DNA of 64,000 bases. It comes from Puffinus mauretanicus (Eukaryota; Chordata; Aves; Procellariiformes; Procellariidae). Below the pieces are notes generated by a model. It had not been told where the DNA came from. It saw only the letters and a list, made by a program, of their open reading frames with translations, and searched no databases. The stretch covers positions 124,001 through 188,000 of the forward strand of contig JAJKFH010002891.1 in NCBI GenBank assembly GCA_023333565.1, given 5' to 3'. Shown one piece after another: positions 1 through 14,500 of this stretch (its first letter is position 1; every line of letters begins with the position of its first letter). The position numbers were made by a program, and so were the translations under genes.

Positions 1-240
1 GGAGAGAAGGCATGACTGCATGGAGGCAATATTCTGCAGGAGAGCTACAGATTTCACAGATTTATTCTGCCTGAACCCCCCAGCAGAAGAAATATTTATA
101 CAAGAAAGTACCACTCCAACACCAACATCTCGCTTCCACTGAATGCACAGGGAGATTACTGGAAAGACACTACCATAAACAAAGAGCCTGAGGGATGCTG
201 GGAGGAATACAACATGCTTTATTGCTCGACTTCCAGCACT

Positions 241-255
241 TTTTTTTTTTTTTTT
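241..255 (+). repeat. Poly-T tract
   Basis: A run of 15 T in intron 6, preceded by CAGCAC and followed by AGGACTTC. No element was recognised on either side. Confidence 0.85.
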
Positions 256-3200
256 AGGACTTCAATTCAATTTATTTTTGACTTCCTTAAATATTTTAGA
301 TGATTTCATCAGTGAATATTTAGTTTTAAATCCCCAGGAAACCAATCTAAGTAACCAAGAAAAGACTAAAACTCACCCGGGTATGAGATCCTGGAAGGCA
401 AAACATCAAGGAGCAAAAGTAGTACAGATCAAACCCAAATTTCTTCAGAGCTCAGTGTGATCAGCTACAATATGTCATGGGCTTCAGAGAGCTAGGGCAG
501 CTCAGTAATAAAAGAAGATGATTTTGAGCACCAGAACCCAACAAAGATACGTAGTAAAAAGTAAATTGGCTTGTTGGAAAACAACATAGCCCAAAAATAC
601 CTCAAAGAAGCAGTGTGGATTATTGATTAGGACACTGAAGCAGCAGGCAAAATATCTCGGGTCTAGCCCCAGCTCTCTCACTGAACAGCTGTAGAGCTGT
701 AGGACAGCTATTTCTCTTCTCTCAACCCATCTTTCCTCCCATGGAGATTCTTTGGAATGTGTGCATACTATGTGCTTCAACAACATCTGTCAGCTTTTGC
801 TCTAAATTTACATGGAAATATTTAATGGGAGTGGTTGAAAAAGAAAAAAATAATATTTTATGTAATTACATAATACTTAGGATTTATATTTATTTATTAT
901 ATAATAATTTTCCTTTGGCATCTCACACAAAAGAAAACTCAAAAATTTTGATTATTATTATTCTGTTTCTGGTGATACTAAAAAGTACCAATGTAGACAT
1001 CATCATGAAAAGAAGCAAAATGAAATAAACTCACACATATTCCTATTTAAAATCAGAGCCCATAATCAGTGCTATAAGGATTGGTCTGAAACTTTCTGCA
1101 TCTTCCAAACATTTTTTTCTTAAAATACAAGGTAAAAAACAAACTTCATTCAGTTTTGTCATGTTCATGTCTTGTCATGTTTCTGGGTTGCCAGAAAAAT
1201 GCAGGCCGTATGCTTCAAAAAAGTTTTTTTGTACAATATGGAAACAAGGTGACACCTATAGATGATAAGAAAATTCAGAAAACAGAATTTTGGAAAAGAA
1301 TAAAAAACCTCATGCACTGGTGTTTACAAAAAAATAAGAATATTAAAGGTGACACGTGCATGAGAGTTAGATTATTTCATTATCATCCAGGCTTAGATCC
1401 CTGCACCTTCCACTGAAGAACTTGTCGATATTCAGAATCTGGCTAACGACTAAATGATATCAGTTCTTGAATGATTATGATAATTCTGAACTTCCTGATA
1501 CTCCTGATTCTTGCGGCCTACCCCTATGAGGTTGAAGGGTAACCAAATAATTAATTTAGTAGTTAATTAAAATGTAAGTAGATGCATAAACCAGGTAGTG
1601 ATTATGCCATTAAGAGAGAGAGTCCACAATTTTCTGCTTCTTTTATCAATGACAGACACAGCTGGCAGAAATACATAAGTGCATTTTAAACTTCTGTTAT
1701 TTGTCTGTGTTGAATATTGACTTAAAATGAAATTACATAGCAAAAGATAATTCTGTTACTTAAAAATTCATGGTTTTATCATAAAGGCTTTCAGTGTTGA
1801 AAAGCTTGCAGAATTCTGCAGGGAGTCCTCCCAATCAGCTTTCCACTTCTACTTGTTGACATATTAAGTTCTTCAGAAACCTGTTGTTTGCCCAGATACA
1901 CAGGTAGGAAGAGAGGATGTTCACACACCTTATTAAACTGAGTTCTAATGCTAACTTCTTGTTTAAGATTTATTAGTACTTGTGTAGGAATTCCAGTGCA
2001 TATCTTTGTGTTCATATGCGTTAGCAGATGAACGTGTAAATTGGTTACACCAGGAGGAGTTGCTGTTTGAATGAGCCTTGGACATGTCTGTGTATGTATA
2101 TCATACGTAAGGTGAAAGGAAGAAGGGAGAAGAATAATACATTTTTTGTAACTATTTGTGAAGTTTTAGTATTCATCGATTTTTTTTTTAAATTATAATA
2201 GTGATTACCATGGTAATCTTACTATTTGTATGTAGCAACTTATGGTGCATTTGTATAGTAGGAAAGCGAGCCCTCTGCTCCTTCTGCTAACGTTGTATGA
2301 CACCTTTCTGAACCTGCAGCCAAATGTAGCTGCTATCAGGGTTCCCAGCATGAGTACTACTCATTTATGGGCTAGGTAATTTTTCTTTTCTACTTACAGC
2401 TAATGCCATGTTACTGTTTACGAATGGAATGATTACTTTTTTTGAGACATGGACATTGGTAGAATGACCCTTAGAAACAGTTGCCTGACAGAAGTACTGG
2501 TTTCTTAGACTATCAAGTACAAGGAAGCTTCCCACCTATGCCTATAACCTATAAAGCTATTCAGTTTTGAGTTCACATCCATGACTATTAAAAATAAGAT
2601 ATTCTGAGTCATACTTGTGGGGTTTTATAACTTAGAACAATTTTAAACAAAAATATCACAAATGTATCTGTTTTCCAATTTGAGACACTCCTCTGGAAAA
2701 GGCTATTGTGGACTAATATTTGAAAGGTAAACAGCATCCTCATTTTCCTGCTATTGGTTTGCCTGAGGAAAATGCCTGCTCTGTGTGCAGATTCCAAATT
2801 GTTTCTGGTTTCTTAAGCATTTTGTCTTGTAGAAGCCAGGTGCAAACTTTCAGCAATGTGCAAATTAATCTTGTTCACAATCACAGCTAACATGTAACAG
2901 CAGAAACATCCGCTGGCAAAAGTAGGTGTTGCAAAATAGTCTAAGGTGTGATTGCTGAGGAAATGAAATGGAAAAAACTAGCTCTAATAGAACAGTTATT
3001 TATATGCTACGAAAGGAGATGGCAAATGTGTTTGGGTGTATTTTTAGCCTCTTGAGATTTCTAGGAGGATATTATTGACATCAGGTAGAAAGTAAAATCG
3101 TTGGAGGAAAGAAAAAGCAGCTGTCAAACACAGAATCTCTTTAGCTATTAAAAGGGGAAAAAATGATTTTTAAAATCAGAGAACAAGAAGAAATAAAGGC

Positions 3201-6200
3201 ACTGAAGCAGAAGGAACTAGGTTATGGTTCAAATAGTAAATAAACGTAGAGTTAAAAAAGTAGAAGATGTCAGAGATAGTGAGAGAAAAAGAGAGAGAAA
3301 TAAACAATGAAAAATGGCAAACAGTGAGATGATACTCTAAAATTATACTTAATACCAAGAGCAAGAGTAAGACAGGCCACAGGCCTGCATGGAACAGGCC
3401 TGAAGGGAAGAATAGAGATGAAGAGGATGCTTAGTTTGAAGATCATGTCTCAGAAGAGACAGCTATGAATCATGAATAATTTATAACCAGTATTGCCATT
3501 TGAAGTCAAACAGATCAAGCCTAGGATGTAAAAAAATTCTTTAAAGACTACAGATACCATCTCGAAAGTTTCAGTTACTAGCTTCACAGGAATAAAGGTA
3601 GAGCTTCTAGGTGTATGTAACCACCCTAGTCCAAATTCTACAAGGTATTTAAATGGCTTGCCCTTTTCAAGAGGAGACCTTTGAAGACCTATTTATTTCT
3701 CAAATAGACATGTTCAGGATAACGTTCACAGCTACTACAAAACAGGTTCCCCTGGGAGTCTCCATTCCATGTCGCAGTGTGAATACCATCACATTGTATG
3801 TTTTGAGGCCAGGAAGTGCAACCTCTTAATCTTTTCTTAAAAGTGAGGTTATAACACTGTGAATCCCATGGGTTATGTCTTTTTAAGACTTTCCTCTTTT
3901 AACATTTGAAAATGTTATGTCCTGGAAAGCTTTTAAAAATGAACTGGCAATTCTGGATCTAAAACACTGTGTGGCATACAGAGGAGGATGCATTTGCAGT
4001 CCCACAGGACTGTGGTGACGGAACTGTAGGTTGAGCTTTACCACGTAGGCTGGAGTATACCTACACATCGGTGATGTAATATGAAGTCACTGGAAGCGAG
4101 ATCTCTGTAAGGTCTCCTACATTGTTTTTTAGAAGTTCAGCTGCTGTATTTGTAATTCCACAGAGAAATAAGGCTGCAACTGATGCTAGGCACCAGAAAA
4201 GGTCAATATGCTCAAAAGAGTCATCCAATGCTTTTTGCATTTATTTTTCTGTGGAGGTTGCTATCATAAAAGACTTAAGGGTTGAGATGATAGGTTGGAT
4301 GCAGAAATGATGCAGTGGTCATTCATATCTTGCAGGTGTAGCTTGTCATAGAGATTCTCTGTGAGACAAAGTCAGTCATGATGTTACCTCAGATGCCATA
4401 AGAGAGAAGGATACTCTAAACCCAAGAGGCAAAGCAGTAAAATTACAAGCAATAACTTCTTATACCCAACAAAACAATATTTGCTTTGAAGGGGCTTATG
4501 AGTTTCCTGGAAGGGATGTGGATATGGAAATGCCATCCAGTTTCCTTCAAGAAACCAACATTCCCACCAGGCAAATGCAGCACTCCTCCTCCACTGCGCT
4601 GTGCCCAGCAGCAGGCCTCCCTTCTGGTTCAGTTCTGCTGGCCCCATTCCTTAGCAAGCGCTTTGTCATTCATATGCACATACGGCAGGTGGGAGAGAAA
4701 GAGTAGCCAGAGCCAAAAGAGCATTTAAAATACTTTAGTAGAGTGAAAAAGAGAAGTTGGAGGTTTGGTTTTTTGTCATGACTTTCAGTTTTTACTGTAG
4801 AAATGACAGCAGTGTTCTCAAATTGCATCCCAACAGTTCCCAGCCAGATGAATTTTAAACATTTTATTATTTCTAGAAGTAGAATAAGTTCAAAAGAAGA
4901 TGACTGATGGTAGTTTTTGAAAAATACATGTTTTACTGATGTAGTTTCCTCCCTGTTTCTTGATCCTAACTACTCTACGTGAACATCTTTTTAAGCAAAG
5001 TGAATGTTTGAAAATACGAACACAGGTGTAAAAAAAGTTCTCCAAGCAGCTCTCAACATGAAACAATTTATTTGTTGTTTAGTTGTATTACCATGAGCTG
5101 GCAACCCTGATCTTGGATTAAAATTCCACTATCATAGAAATTATATCTAGAAGAATCCCCCAAGTTTGCGTTCCCCAAGTAAGCGAATTACAGAATTACA
5201 GCTTTGCCATATCAAAAATAATATTCCTCATTGCCCTTTTCTGAAAGGCTACTTTTTCCTTTAAATTTATTTTTATATTGTATTTTAAGTTTTGTGCATG
5301 GGTCGCACCTGTGGCACTGCATTCAGATAGGTGTATTAAAAATTATCATGCATTTATCTCTGATTTTAGCTAGTACAGGTGGAATAAAGCTCCCTCATTT
5401 AACTAACCTAGTCTGAAGTGCAGGCTCTACATATGAAGAACTTTAGCTTGGGCTGAATTTCCTCATTTTCAGAGGTGCTAGAGTCAAATATTACTTTAAG
5501 AACATTTCTATGTAAAATTTTTGTTGTCAAGTCTGCTAGAGAATCTTTATACAAAAATTCAGTATATATTAGAAAACTACTCTCTCTTTAATTCCACACA
5601 CTAAATCCAAACTTTTCTCTGAACTGTGCATAAAATAATTGCCATTCTTCAACCTACAAATATTAGGCTGAACACTTCTCAGGTTATTTCAGTTGTCTCC
5701 TGATTTCAGTTTAATTCCCAATATTCTCATTGGGATATTTTGGCTCATAGAGCGTGAGTCCCATCTGGAGGTTGGAATTACAATGGCTTGTGAAATGTAA
5801 TTAAAAATGAAACAAATAATGAATAGCCCTTTTTTATAAGCCTCAAAACTGGTACTGTTTAAGCTTTTGTTAAAACTTAGAGAAGCATATTGCTTTTTAC
5901 CCTGTTCCTCTAAGATAAATCAAGGTTATATTATCTCAGGTCCTCCTTGTTTGTTGAAAATATTGATCAATTGTAACTCTTAAGACAGAAGTTGCAAAGT
6001 GTCAAAAAGACAGGTAGAGGGATTTGAGGGACTGTCATGTAATGTTACTGTACTGCTTTCCACAACATCAGCCACTCCATACAGGCTTCCTTCTAAGAAA
6101 GGTTAACGCATGAATTTGGTTCTTGTTAGACTCCAGAGAAATGACTTAGAGAACATCTGTGAGGAATGTTTCAGCTGCTGAAAAAGCTTAAATTGGCATT

Positions 6201-8234
6201 TACGTGTTCATTAGACAGTGGGGAATTCTGCCACGAGATGCAAATCTATAAGAAATCAGCCCTTCTGCTCATAGAACTATTAATTTTTCTTACTTAATAC
6301 TCCCTAGAGAAAATCTCTTATCAAACCAGGAAACAAAAATACATTTTAAAATTTTAAGGTCGTTGGCACTAGGAACAAGGTGGGCCAGAGAGAAAGAGAT
6401 AAGAGGTAGAGATTTTTTTCCTCCCAACTCATCAGCCTCATCAGCACAGTATTATGTTTAGGGGGTATGGTTAATTGTAAAGCTACCTAATGAAGAAGAG
6501 GTGGGCACCAAAGCTGGCAAACTCAGCAGGGGAATGTCTGCTTGTGGTTGCTTTTATATTGACTTGTTTCAGAATGTAAACTGAGCTGTGGTAGCTATTG
6601 CAAGTATAAAATGATTCGTCCTCCTGCACAGAACCGGCACTACCTCACCTAATGACATGCCAGCTGGGTTGTCCTAGATCAGCTGGATGGTAGGAAGTTC
6701 AACATCAACAGTCCTAGTCATTACAAAGCCTTGAAATAATGCTACCACGACTGACGGGACTATGTTCCAACACAAACTGCCATACCCTCTGTGGGACGGT
6801 ACTGTGGTATCTTCCCTTTCTGGGGCACTGGTGGGATTTGCTCTTGGCACATAAAATGAACCAATTCACAAGCTCAGTGAAATGCCGTGTTTCCATATTC
6901 CGGTATTCAGAGGGTTGATCCTTTCTTCTTTCACTTTTCTTCTCTGACTTATAGAGCCATAATGGGTTTTTAGTATTTGCACTATTCACTAATAATAAAT
7001 TCTCCTGGTGAAATTCTTTGCTTTTCTTGTCAACAGAGATAGTGTGTCTCTCAGAACTGAAGGATATAATAGATTTCCTATACCTATACTTGAAAGTCTA
7101 CTTTTTTTCCCCGCAGTATTTCTAAATCTAGTCATACAGTTTTTGACAACTATTATTTTTAAAAAATAATAATAGGAAAATGAAAAGTAATTTCTTTTCT
7201 TCGTATTCAATAATATTCTTGCTTTTCCCAGATGACAACAAATAGTGAGAGTTATTCAAGAACTCTTATTTCATAGCTCAAACCTTAGCACTAGAGCAAA
7301 CATAACCAGAGTGACAGTATGCTCTCATGAATTGCCCTGGTTATTGCTATTGCACTTGTACAACCAAAGTTAAGTTATGCAGTTCCAAGACATTGCTGTT
7401 TCACTTTATGATTTTGCAACTGGGGCAGTCTAATAGCTCTGTTCCAGACCAGTAGTTTGCTACAGTGATATAAGAAAGGAAATTTTGGTGAACTACAAGG
7501 GTAGTTGAAAGTATTCAAACTTGTTTTATTTTGTTGTTAAATAAATGTACTGGATAACAGCAGAAAATAATCTAAGAAATCACTACCAGTTCTTTACCGA
7601 CTGTATATTTTTGTGTTTTGCATAACTAGAGAAGGGATGTTAAGTAAGGTCAAATAATTATTGCTATCTGTAATTTGAATGGACAGGATGTGAACTCATT
7701 TTAGGGTTTTTGGAGGGGGGCAAGGGAAGAGAGTTGTTTGGGTTTTTTTTAACTTATACACTCACAGAACAGAAGCAACCTTGTATGACTGATTGTTACC
7801 TACATGGTACGACTCTACTTCCTCTTCAAACTGATATTCTCAAGATTAAAAGAGAAGAAATTGAGCTACAATCAACAAGAACACATTATTTGCAATAGTC
7901 AAGATTTTTGATCATTTTCTCAATTCTTAGAACTATATACAAGAAAGAACAAATAGCAATTTGCTGACTAGCTCCATGATCATTTCTAGTCACTAGCATT
8001 AAGATACACAAAGGGTGTTGTGGTACTTTGTGCAATAAATCTTGAAAAATATTTTAAAATTCTCTTATGTAGGGCATGATGCAAGAAAGTATTATTACAT
8101 AAATTTTATCCTGCAGCTCTTTAGCCTTAATTATGCAGTCTTCTTGAGGGTAGCAAAGAACTTAATAGACCGTATCACTTTTTGAGATAAGTGGCATATT
8201 TATAGCTTCTATAATGTACATCAAAATGAGGACG

Positions 8235-8277
8235 ATTATGCCTTGTTTAAAAAGGCATAATGTTAAGGCATGATGTT
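8235..8277 (+). repeat. Small hairpin followed by a 13-bp tandem repeat
   Basis: ATTATGCCTT and AAGGCATAAT form 10-bp arms around GTTTAAA (8235-8261). The right arm is also the start of a tandem pair AAGGCATAATGTT / AAGGCATGATGTT (8252-8264 and 8265-8277), with one mismatch. Confidence 0.85.
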
Positions 8278-9037
8278 AAAGCACACACAATTTACAACTA
8301 AGAATTTGTTTTAACAATAAAAATGAGGGAGTTAAAGTTTGTGAAACATAAAATGATAATGACAAATATTTGTACATTACTACTATGCTTAACATTATGC
8401 TACTATATTCCTCTGTAAGAATGTGTCGTCAACATTACAGGATGGTTTTATGGAATTGTAGATAACATGTATCGAAAAATGTAAGTAGAAATTTTCATCA
8501 CAAGGTACTGCAGAGCATTTTAGAAGTTTGCACCTACTGTACACATTTTCATTTAACACCCTAGTCTATTTTCTTTTTGTTTCTCCTGTTCTCCCAAAGC
8601 TCACTGGGAAGGTCTCTTTAAACTTAGTGGTGTTAAATCAGTTTCATTTGCTTTTTACATGGGATATTTGGCTGGATTTGAGTATTATTGTCTCCCATCA
8701 ACGCTGCCTGATTTGGATACTCTTGTTACGCAGACTTGTATGTCTTACTTCCACTCAGCCTTTCAATTATATCTATTCAAATATGGTGACAACCTACCCC
8801 AACTAAACAGCATCCTAGATAAGTAGGTTACTAAAAATGCTGCGTAATGACATGAGGTTGAGAAACTAGAAATTGCCCTTGCAAGATGAAGGGATTTAAC
8901 TGTGTAAGAACAGCCTTAGAGGCATATGTTTATTATTTAGGACACATATGTGCCCCAGGCAAATCCAAAATTATTTCAAATGAACTATCCCTACACTATA
9001 CACATCATGAACACTAAGCTGTCATCACCTTCAAACA

Positions 9038-9943
9038 TCCTCAGCAAGTTTGCAGACAACACCAAGCTGAGTGGTGCAGTTGACAGTCCTGAGGGACGGG
9101 ATGCCATACAGAGGGACCTGGACAAGCTCAAGAAGTGGGCCCATGTGAACCTCAGGAGGTTCGACAAAGCCAAGTGCAGGGTCCTGCACCTGGGTCGGGG
9201 CAACCCCCTGTATCAATACAGGCTGGGGAATGAAGGGATGGAGAGCAGCCCTGCTGAGAAAGATTTGGGAGTACTGGTGGATGAAAAGCTGGACATGAGC
9301 CCACGATGTGCGCTTGCAGCCCAGAAGGCCAACCGTATCCTGGGCTGCATCACCAGCGGCGTGGCCAGCAGGTTGAGGGAGGTGATTCTGTCCCTCTGCT
9401 CTGCTCTGGTGAGACCCCACCTGCAGTGCTGCGTCCAGCTCTGGGGTCCTCAGCACAGGAAGGACATGGACCTGTTGGAGCAGGTCCAGAGGAGGGCCAC
9501 AAAAATGATCAGGGGGATGGAACGCCTCTCCTATGAAGAAAGGCTGAGAGAGTTGGGGTTATTCAGCCTGGAAAAGAGAAGGCTTCGGGGAGACCTTACT
9601 GCAGCCTATCAGTACTTAAATGGGGCCTATGAGAAAGATGGGGACAAACTTTTTAGCAGGGCCTGTAGCAACAGGACAAGGGGTAATGGTTTTAAACTAA
9701 AAGAGGGTAGATTTAGACTAGATATAAGGAAGAAATTTTTTACAATGTTTTATAGTGAAACACTGGCACAGGTTGCCCAGAGAGGTGGTAGATGACCCAT
9801 CCCTGGAAACATTCAAGGTCAGGTTGGACGGGGCTTTGAGCAACCTGATCTAGTTAAAGATGTCCCTGCCCACAGCAGGGGGATTGGACTAGATGACCTT
9901 TAAAGGTCCCTTCCAACCCAAGCTATTCTATGATTCTATGATT
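9038..9943 (+). mobile_element. CR1 LINE, 5'-truncated 3' end
   Basis: This is the 3' end of a chicken-repeat-1 retrotransposon. From about 9038 the + strand encodes the end of the CR1 reverse-transcriptase [15 protein letters not shown], then [28 protein letters not shown] broken over several lines of similarity, and [23 protein letters not shown] frameshift near 9745-9760 moves the C-terminus into another frame, where [18 protein letters not shown] and the natural stop at 9851-9853 are found. The 3' UTR reads GGACTAGATGACC and ends in the CR1 hallmark ATTCTATGATTCTATGATT at 9925-9943. The element lies in intron 6, antisense to GABRG2. Most of its ORF is still open, so it is one of the younger copies here, but it lacks the catalytic part of the enzyme and cannot move by itself. 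Confidence 0.95.
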
Positions 9944-11247
9944 AACAAATTTGTTTTTCTCCACTGAAAGAGCAGGAAGATGATGATTAAGGTAAGGCTA
10001 AGGAAAAAAATGTGAAAGAAATTATCTTAAAATCATTGTACTACAAACGTATTTTTCTGAACACAAAAAGGGTCTAAAAGTGAAACATCAGTGAGGAAAT
10101 CGACCGTCAGAGCTGTGCTGATCAATTTACAGGTTGCAGAGATTACCTTGTGACTCTACAGCTGAAAGGCTGAAGTGCTCAGGAACCCTCCAATTTATCA
10201 TAGGATTGCTTGAAGTTTAATTATTTAAACAGAACAATAAAACATTTTTTTATTTAAATCAATAATTTAAACATACTTATTCACTATGAATAAAATTTTT
10301 CTAAAAAAATGCTTAATATTTAGAGATATTTTAATGCTAAAATAATTGTGAATATACATTGTTCTTTAACTACTAAGCCGTTGTGTCTAATCCTTTTGAA
10401 CCAAAGATTTCTCACCACAATTCATTATAATTAGATCTAGCTCCAGCTGCAAAGAGTGGAATTACAGTGATTTTCTCTTGTGATATAGCAACAGTTTCTG
10501 TGAAAGTCAATCAGTGGATAGGGTATGATGATTTTATTACCAAACAAGAATTAAAAAAGAGAGTTGGGATGTTAATATGCTTTGTGTCTCAAAGAGTCAT
10601 CAGTACTTATGAAAATATATTCATAGGGGCATTAGAGGCATCACAGAAATTTGTATGCTTATTTGCAGGAAAGCCTTTAAGACAGAATCACTCTGTTAAT
10701 TTGCTGATTTTATCATAAAATTAAACATTCAAAATTATGTTTTTTCTTTATTTTTAAATAATTCAAATTTTCTAAAAGATCTAATTATTTTCTTACTATT
10801 TAATGAACAAGTAGTATTTTTTAAAGGCACTGTTCTGCTGTGTCCACAAAACTATATTTATTACAAAACCAGTCTTGCCTTTAACATCTGTGCTTTTGGA
10901 ATTCCCTGCATTAGGTTCAGTGGATAAGAGTCCACATTATCCCTTATTCTCTGGTTACTTGTATATTAATCCTTTTTATCCTTAACTGACCTTTCTAAAG
11001 CTCAAACTGTAGCAAGCCGTGCTTTCAGATATGGCAAACCTTCAGAAAGACAAATTCAGAAAAATAAACCTAACCCTCAAGAGTCTGTTCAATTGGGAAG
11101 TCAGACTGGCATGGGTTGAAAGAGGTCTCAAACCCCAACAACCCTTTTCTATAGGGACAGTCATGATTTCACTTTGCTGGGGTGACTCTGTTGATATTGA
11201 GTCTAGGAAAAACTGAGAGTAAAAAAGGGCTGAATTATTGTCACTGT

Positions 11248-11573
11248 GTCGTGGTTTAACCCCAGGCAGCAACTAAGCCCCACACAGCCGCTCGCTCATT
11301 CCCCCCCGGTGGGATGGGGGAGAGAATTGGAAGGGTAAAAGTGAGAAAACTTGTGGGTTGAGTTAAAGACAGTTTAATAGGGAAAGCAAAAGCCGCGCAC
11401 GCAAGCAAAGCGAAACAAGGAATTCATTCGCTCCTTCCCATCGGCAGGCAGGTGTTCAGCCATCTCCAGGAAAGCAGGGCTCCATCACGCGTAAGGGTGA
11501 CTTGGGAAGACAAACACCATCACTCCAAACATCCCCCCACTCTTTCTTCTTCCCCCAGCCCCCTTCCAGGACA
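11248..11573 (-). mobile_element. Solo LTR of an endogenous retrovirus, internally deleted
   Basis: The + strand starts TGTCGTGGTTTAACCCCAGG and ends CCAGGACA, the two ends of a common avian LTR family, in reverse orientation. It is flanked by a 5-bp target-site duplication, CACTG (11243-11247 and 11574-11578). The poly-A signal region (ATTAAA on the minus strand, near GTTTAATAGG) is present. Most of the U3 part between the CCCCCAGCCCC stretch and the terminal CCAGGACA is gone compared with the 549-bp relative at 53950, so the promoter is missing. No viral coding sequence is present. Confidence 0.85.
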
Positions 11574-14500
11574 CACTGGAATTTTAAGAAAACCTTTAAC
11601 CCCTCTCAAAAGATAAAAAATAATCATCAAAGAGCCTTTCAACACTTTATATGATTAATTAGACGCAGGTGAACTTGAATGCCTAAACCTGAAGCTATAC
11701 AGATATAAACCTGAACAGAAAAGTCAGATTCTTTCAATTTGTAACAATTTTAAAGCTATTGATTCCACAGGAATAGTGTGTTTTTTTTTTTTTTTCTGCC
11801 CATTAAACCATGAAGATCTAGCCTGTCACTGTGAAAGAGAGAGCAAAGTTAAAGAGTCTTTGTGCTCTGGATGCTTTTTTGCATTAACACCAAAGTGGTG
11901 ATGGCCCTTCAATTCTCAGTCACAGCTCCATTGCTACTGCCGTAGCTTGGCGGTTCTCACTGCTTACCATCAAGCTCTTTCCAAGAAGTCTTACAGCAGC
12001 TAACAACATTATGGAAACATATTTCATATGGCTGCAACTACACTTGCCATATAAACAGGAAAGATCTTTTTTGTTGTGGTCATAACTGAGCATGGAGCAG
12101 AAAAACAGGCCAAACTGGCTATCAATTATATGTATTACTTGGATCCACAGGCTTTCTTGTTGGATATATCATTTGTGTTAAATTCCCTGCTCCTCCACCT
12201 ATACTGTTAAGGTGGCATGGATTCTCCTATTGCTCTGCTGTCACAGGAATGGGTCCATAGTGATTTCAACACCAAGTACAGACCAGATGATGAACAGAGA
12301 GGTGTTTGGATGAATAAAGGAAGTAGGAAGGCAACTGTGCAGATTTTCTCAGGTCTTTTGGAATGCTGCCAAGGGCTGAAGCAGCCAGTACAGAAGAGAC
12401 CTGAACGCAGTTGACTCGAGTCCTTCCCAGCCATTCCAGGAGAGGCCTCTGTCCCCCTTGTCTGCAACTCATTGTCCAGTTTCTCAGGAAGCCTTCAGCT
12501 TGCCCCTGTCGTCTTGTCTGCCTCACAGGGATTATGTAAGGATAAATGATTCTAGGGTGTTCTGATTTGGCAGTTCTGAAAAAGCGCATGTACATAGATC
12601 TTGGTTGTCTGCATGACAGGGAGGAACCAAAAACCCTGCTTACTGAATTAGTTCATTTATGCAATCATGTGAATTCATCTATAAATACTCATTTGCCACA
12701 CAATTAACCAACCTGGATGAGAAAATGTGGAGTATACAATAGGTATGGGAGGGAGGGAATTGTACTACATCTTTACTCTTTGAAGACATGATCCTGAAAC
12801 ATAGACTAATTATTTTCAATGAGCAAACTTTTCAACAGTTTTAACTTTAGCAAACGTTCATTAATTGCTATGGTTTGATGAATGACTGAACAGATATGAG
12901 TATCTGTATTATTTGAGAAAACTTTGTTATTCATATTTGATAAATATTTGTTATTCATTTTCCTTCAAAAACTTTAGTCTGGTTTTATTCCCTGACAGCA
13001 ATATCAAACTATTGTAAGCTACCACCATAACAAAAATCCTCCGCCTGCTCACAGAATTGTCTGTAACCCTTCACAATGGTGGTATATGAAAGTTAAATAA
13101 CTCAACTCCTCCCGTATTTTCTTTCAAATAATGGTATGTTGGGTACAGTAATTTTAAACAGTGGTTCATGTAAGATAAAATAAGGGAGAGTTTAAATGAA
13201 AAAAAAAAAGAATAATTTATAAGCAAAAATATTCCCTGGTGCTCTCTTTCTGGATGGGTGACAAGAATATTTATGTTAGGAGTAAAATCTTAAGATATAG
13301 CTATTAAGATACTTTAGGGTTATCTTAAGGATATTAGCTTAGAGCTGAGGATTTTGTTTGAAGCAGCAAACATAAAAATAGGCTTTTCTGTCTATTGTGT
13401 CTGCTTACTGTTTTAAATGTGTCAGTGTCCTACGGAGACAGTATTCTTTTAGCAAGTATGTTTAAGGTAATAATTTAATATAGCTTTTCAAAAAATCAAG
13501 GATTTTGAGATAAATACCCTCCTAAACCATAAAGAGAACAATAAAAATACACAGAACAATTTAATAGTTGACTTCGTTTTCTGACTTAAAGCTTATGCCA
13601 TCATTTGCTCCTCTGCAAAGCAAATACAACGTATGTTTAAATTCTGCCAAAAGCAAAATGCAGGTACTAGTATCTTGTACCTATTCACTAGATCAAAGTC
13701 TTCAGACAAGGAATGTTTTCAATTCTCAGAGGGATCTCCCTGACAATGCCATATGCTATAATCAACCCATACTAGAACCTAAAGCTGTGTATGGGGCTGT
13801 CAGGGATTTCTAGGCACAGTGGCAATCGCCTATGGCCATTTTTTAATGTCAGACCTATTTCCCAACACAGATCTTCAGATACGATATGCACCTGTCCTAT
13901 CATATTTTAAGTTGATAAAGAAGCATAGGGAGAAGACTCCTGTTTTTTTTGGTGACTGAAACCTCTGGGGACTGCATGCCTGCCAACAGTTCAATTCATT
14001 ATAATACAGCATTAAAATAAAGTATATAAGTCTGCAAATTCGTCCTCTTCCACAAAATAATAGCCTTGACCACATTTTCATGATAAAACAGAAACCAGAA
14101 CTATTTATGTGGCTTAATAGATGCATAGCAAGATAAATATTTAATTACCAATTTGACGCTGTTTAACAATTATAAGCAATACACTGTTTCTACTGCACGG
14201 CTCCGATTAGCTCTGTAAAACACAGAACAGGAAGAAAATTAAAAGGAATTTGTAGATATTGGCTCACCAGTCTCATGGATCCTGTGCAGCTTGTTGAATT
14301 GGTATTTATTTATTAGTCTTATAATGCCTTTGTATCTAATTAAAAATTTCGGACTGGCTCTGTGAATAAGCAATAGACAATGTCTGGTCTAAAAAAGTAA
14401 CTACCCATTCACAGAAATGAACTGGGAATACCAGAAGCTCCATCTGTCTTGAATAATTACACATTCACAAACTGTTTTGCATAGTACAGTATTTTGTACG

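Noticed and set aside
9031..9456. 141-codon open frame on the minus strand
   Set aside because: It is the antisense shadow of the CR1 reverse-transcriptase region.
12207..12595. Cluster of overlapping open frames (65-109 codons) in a GC-richer patch
   Set aside because: No peptide resembles a known family, frames on both strands are open equally, and no splice-site pattern supports an exon.
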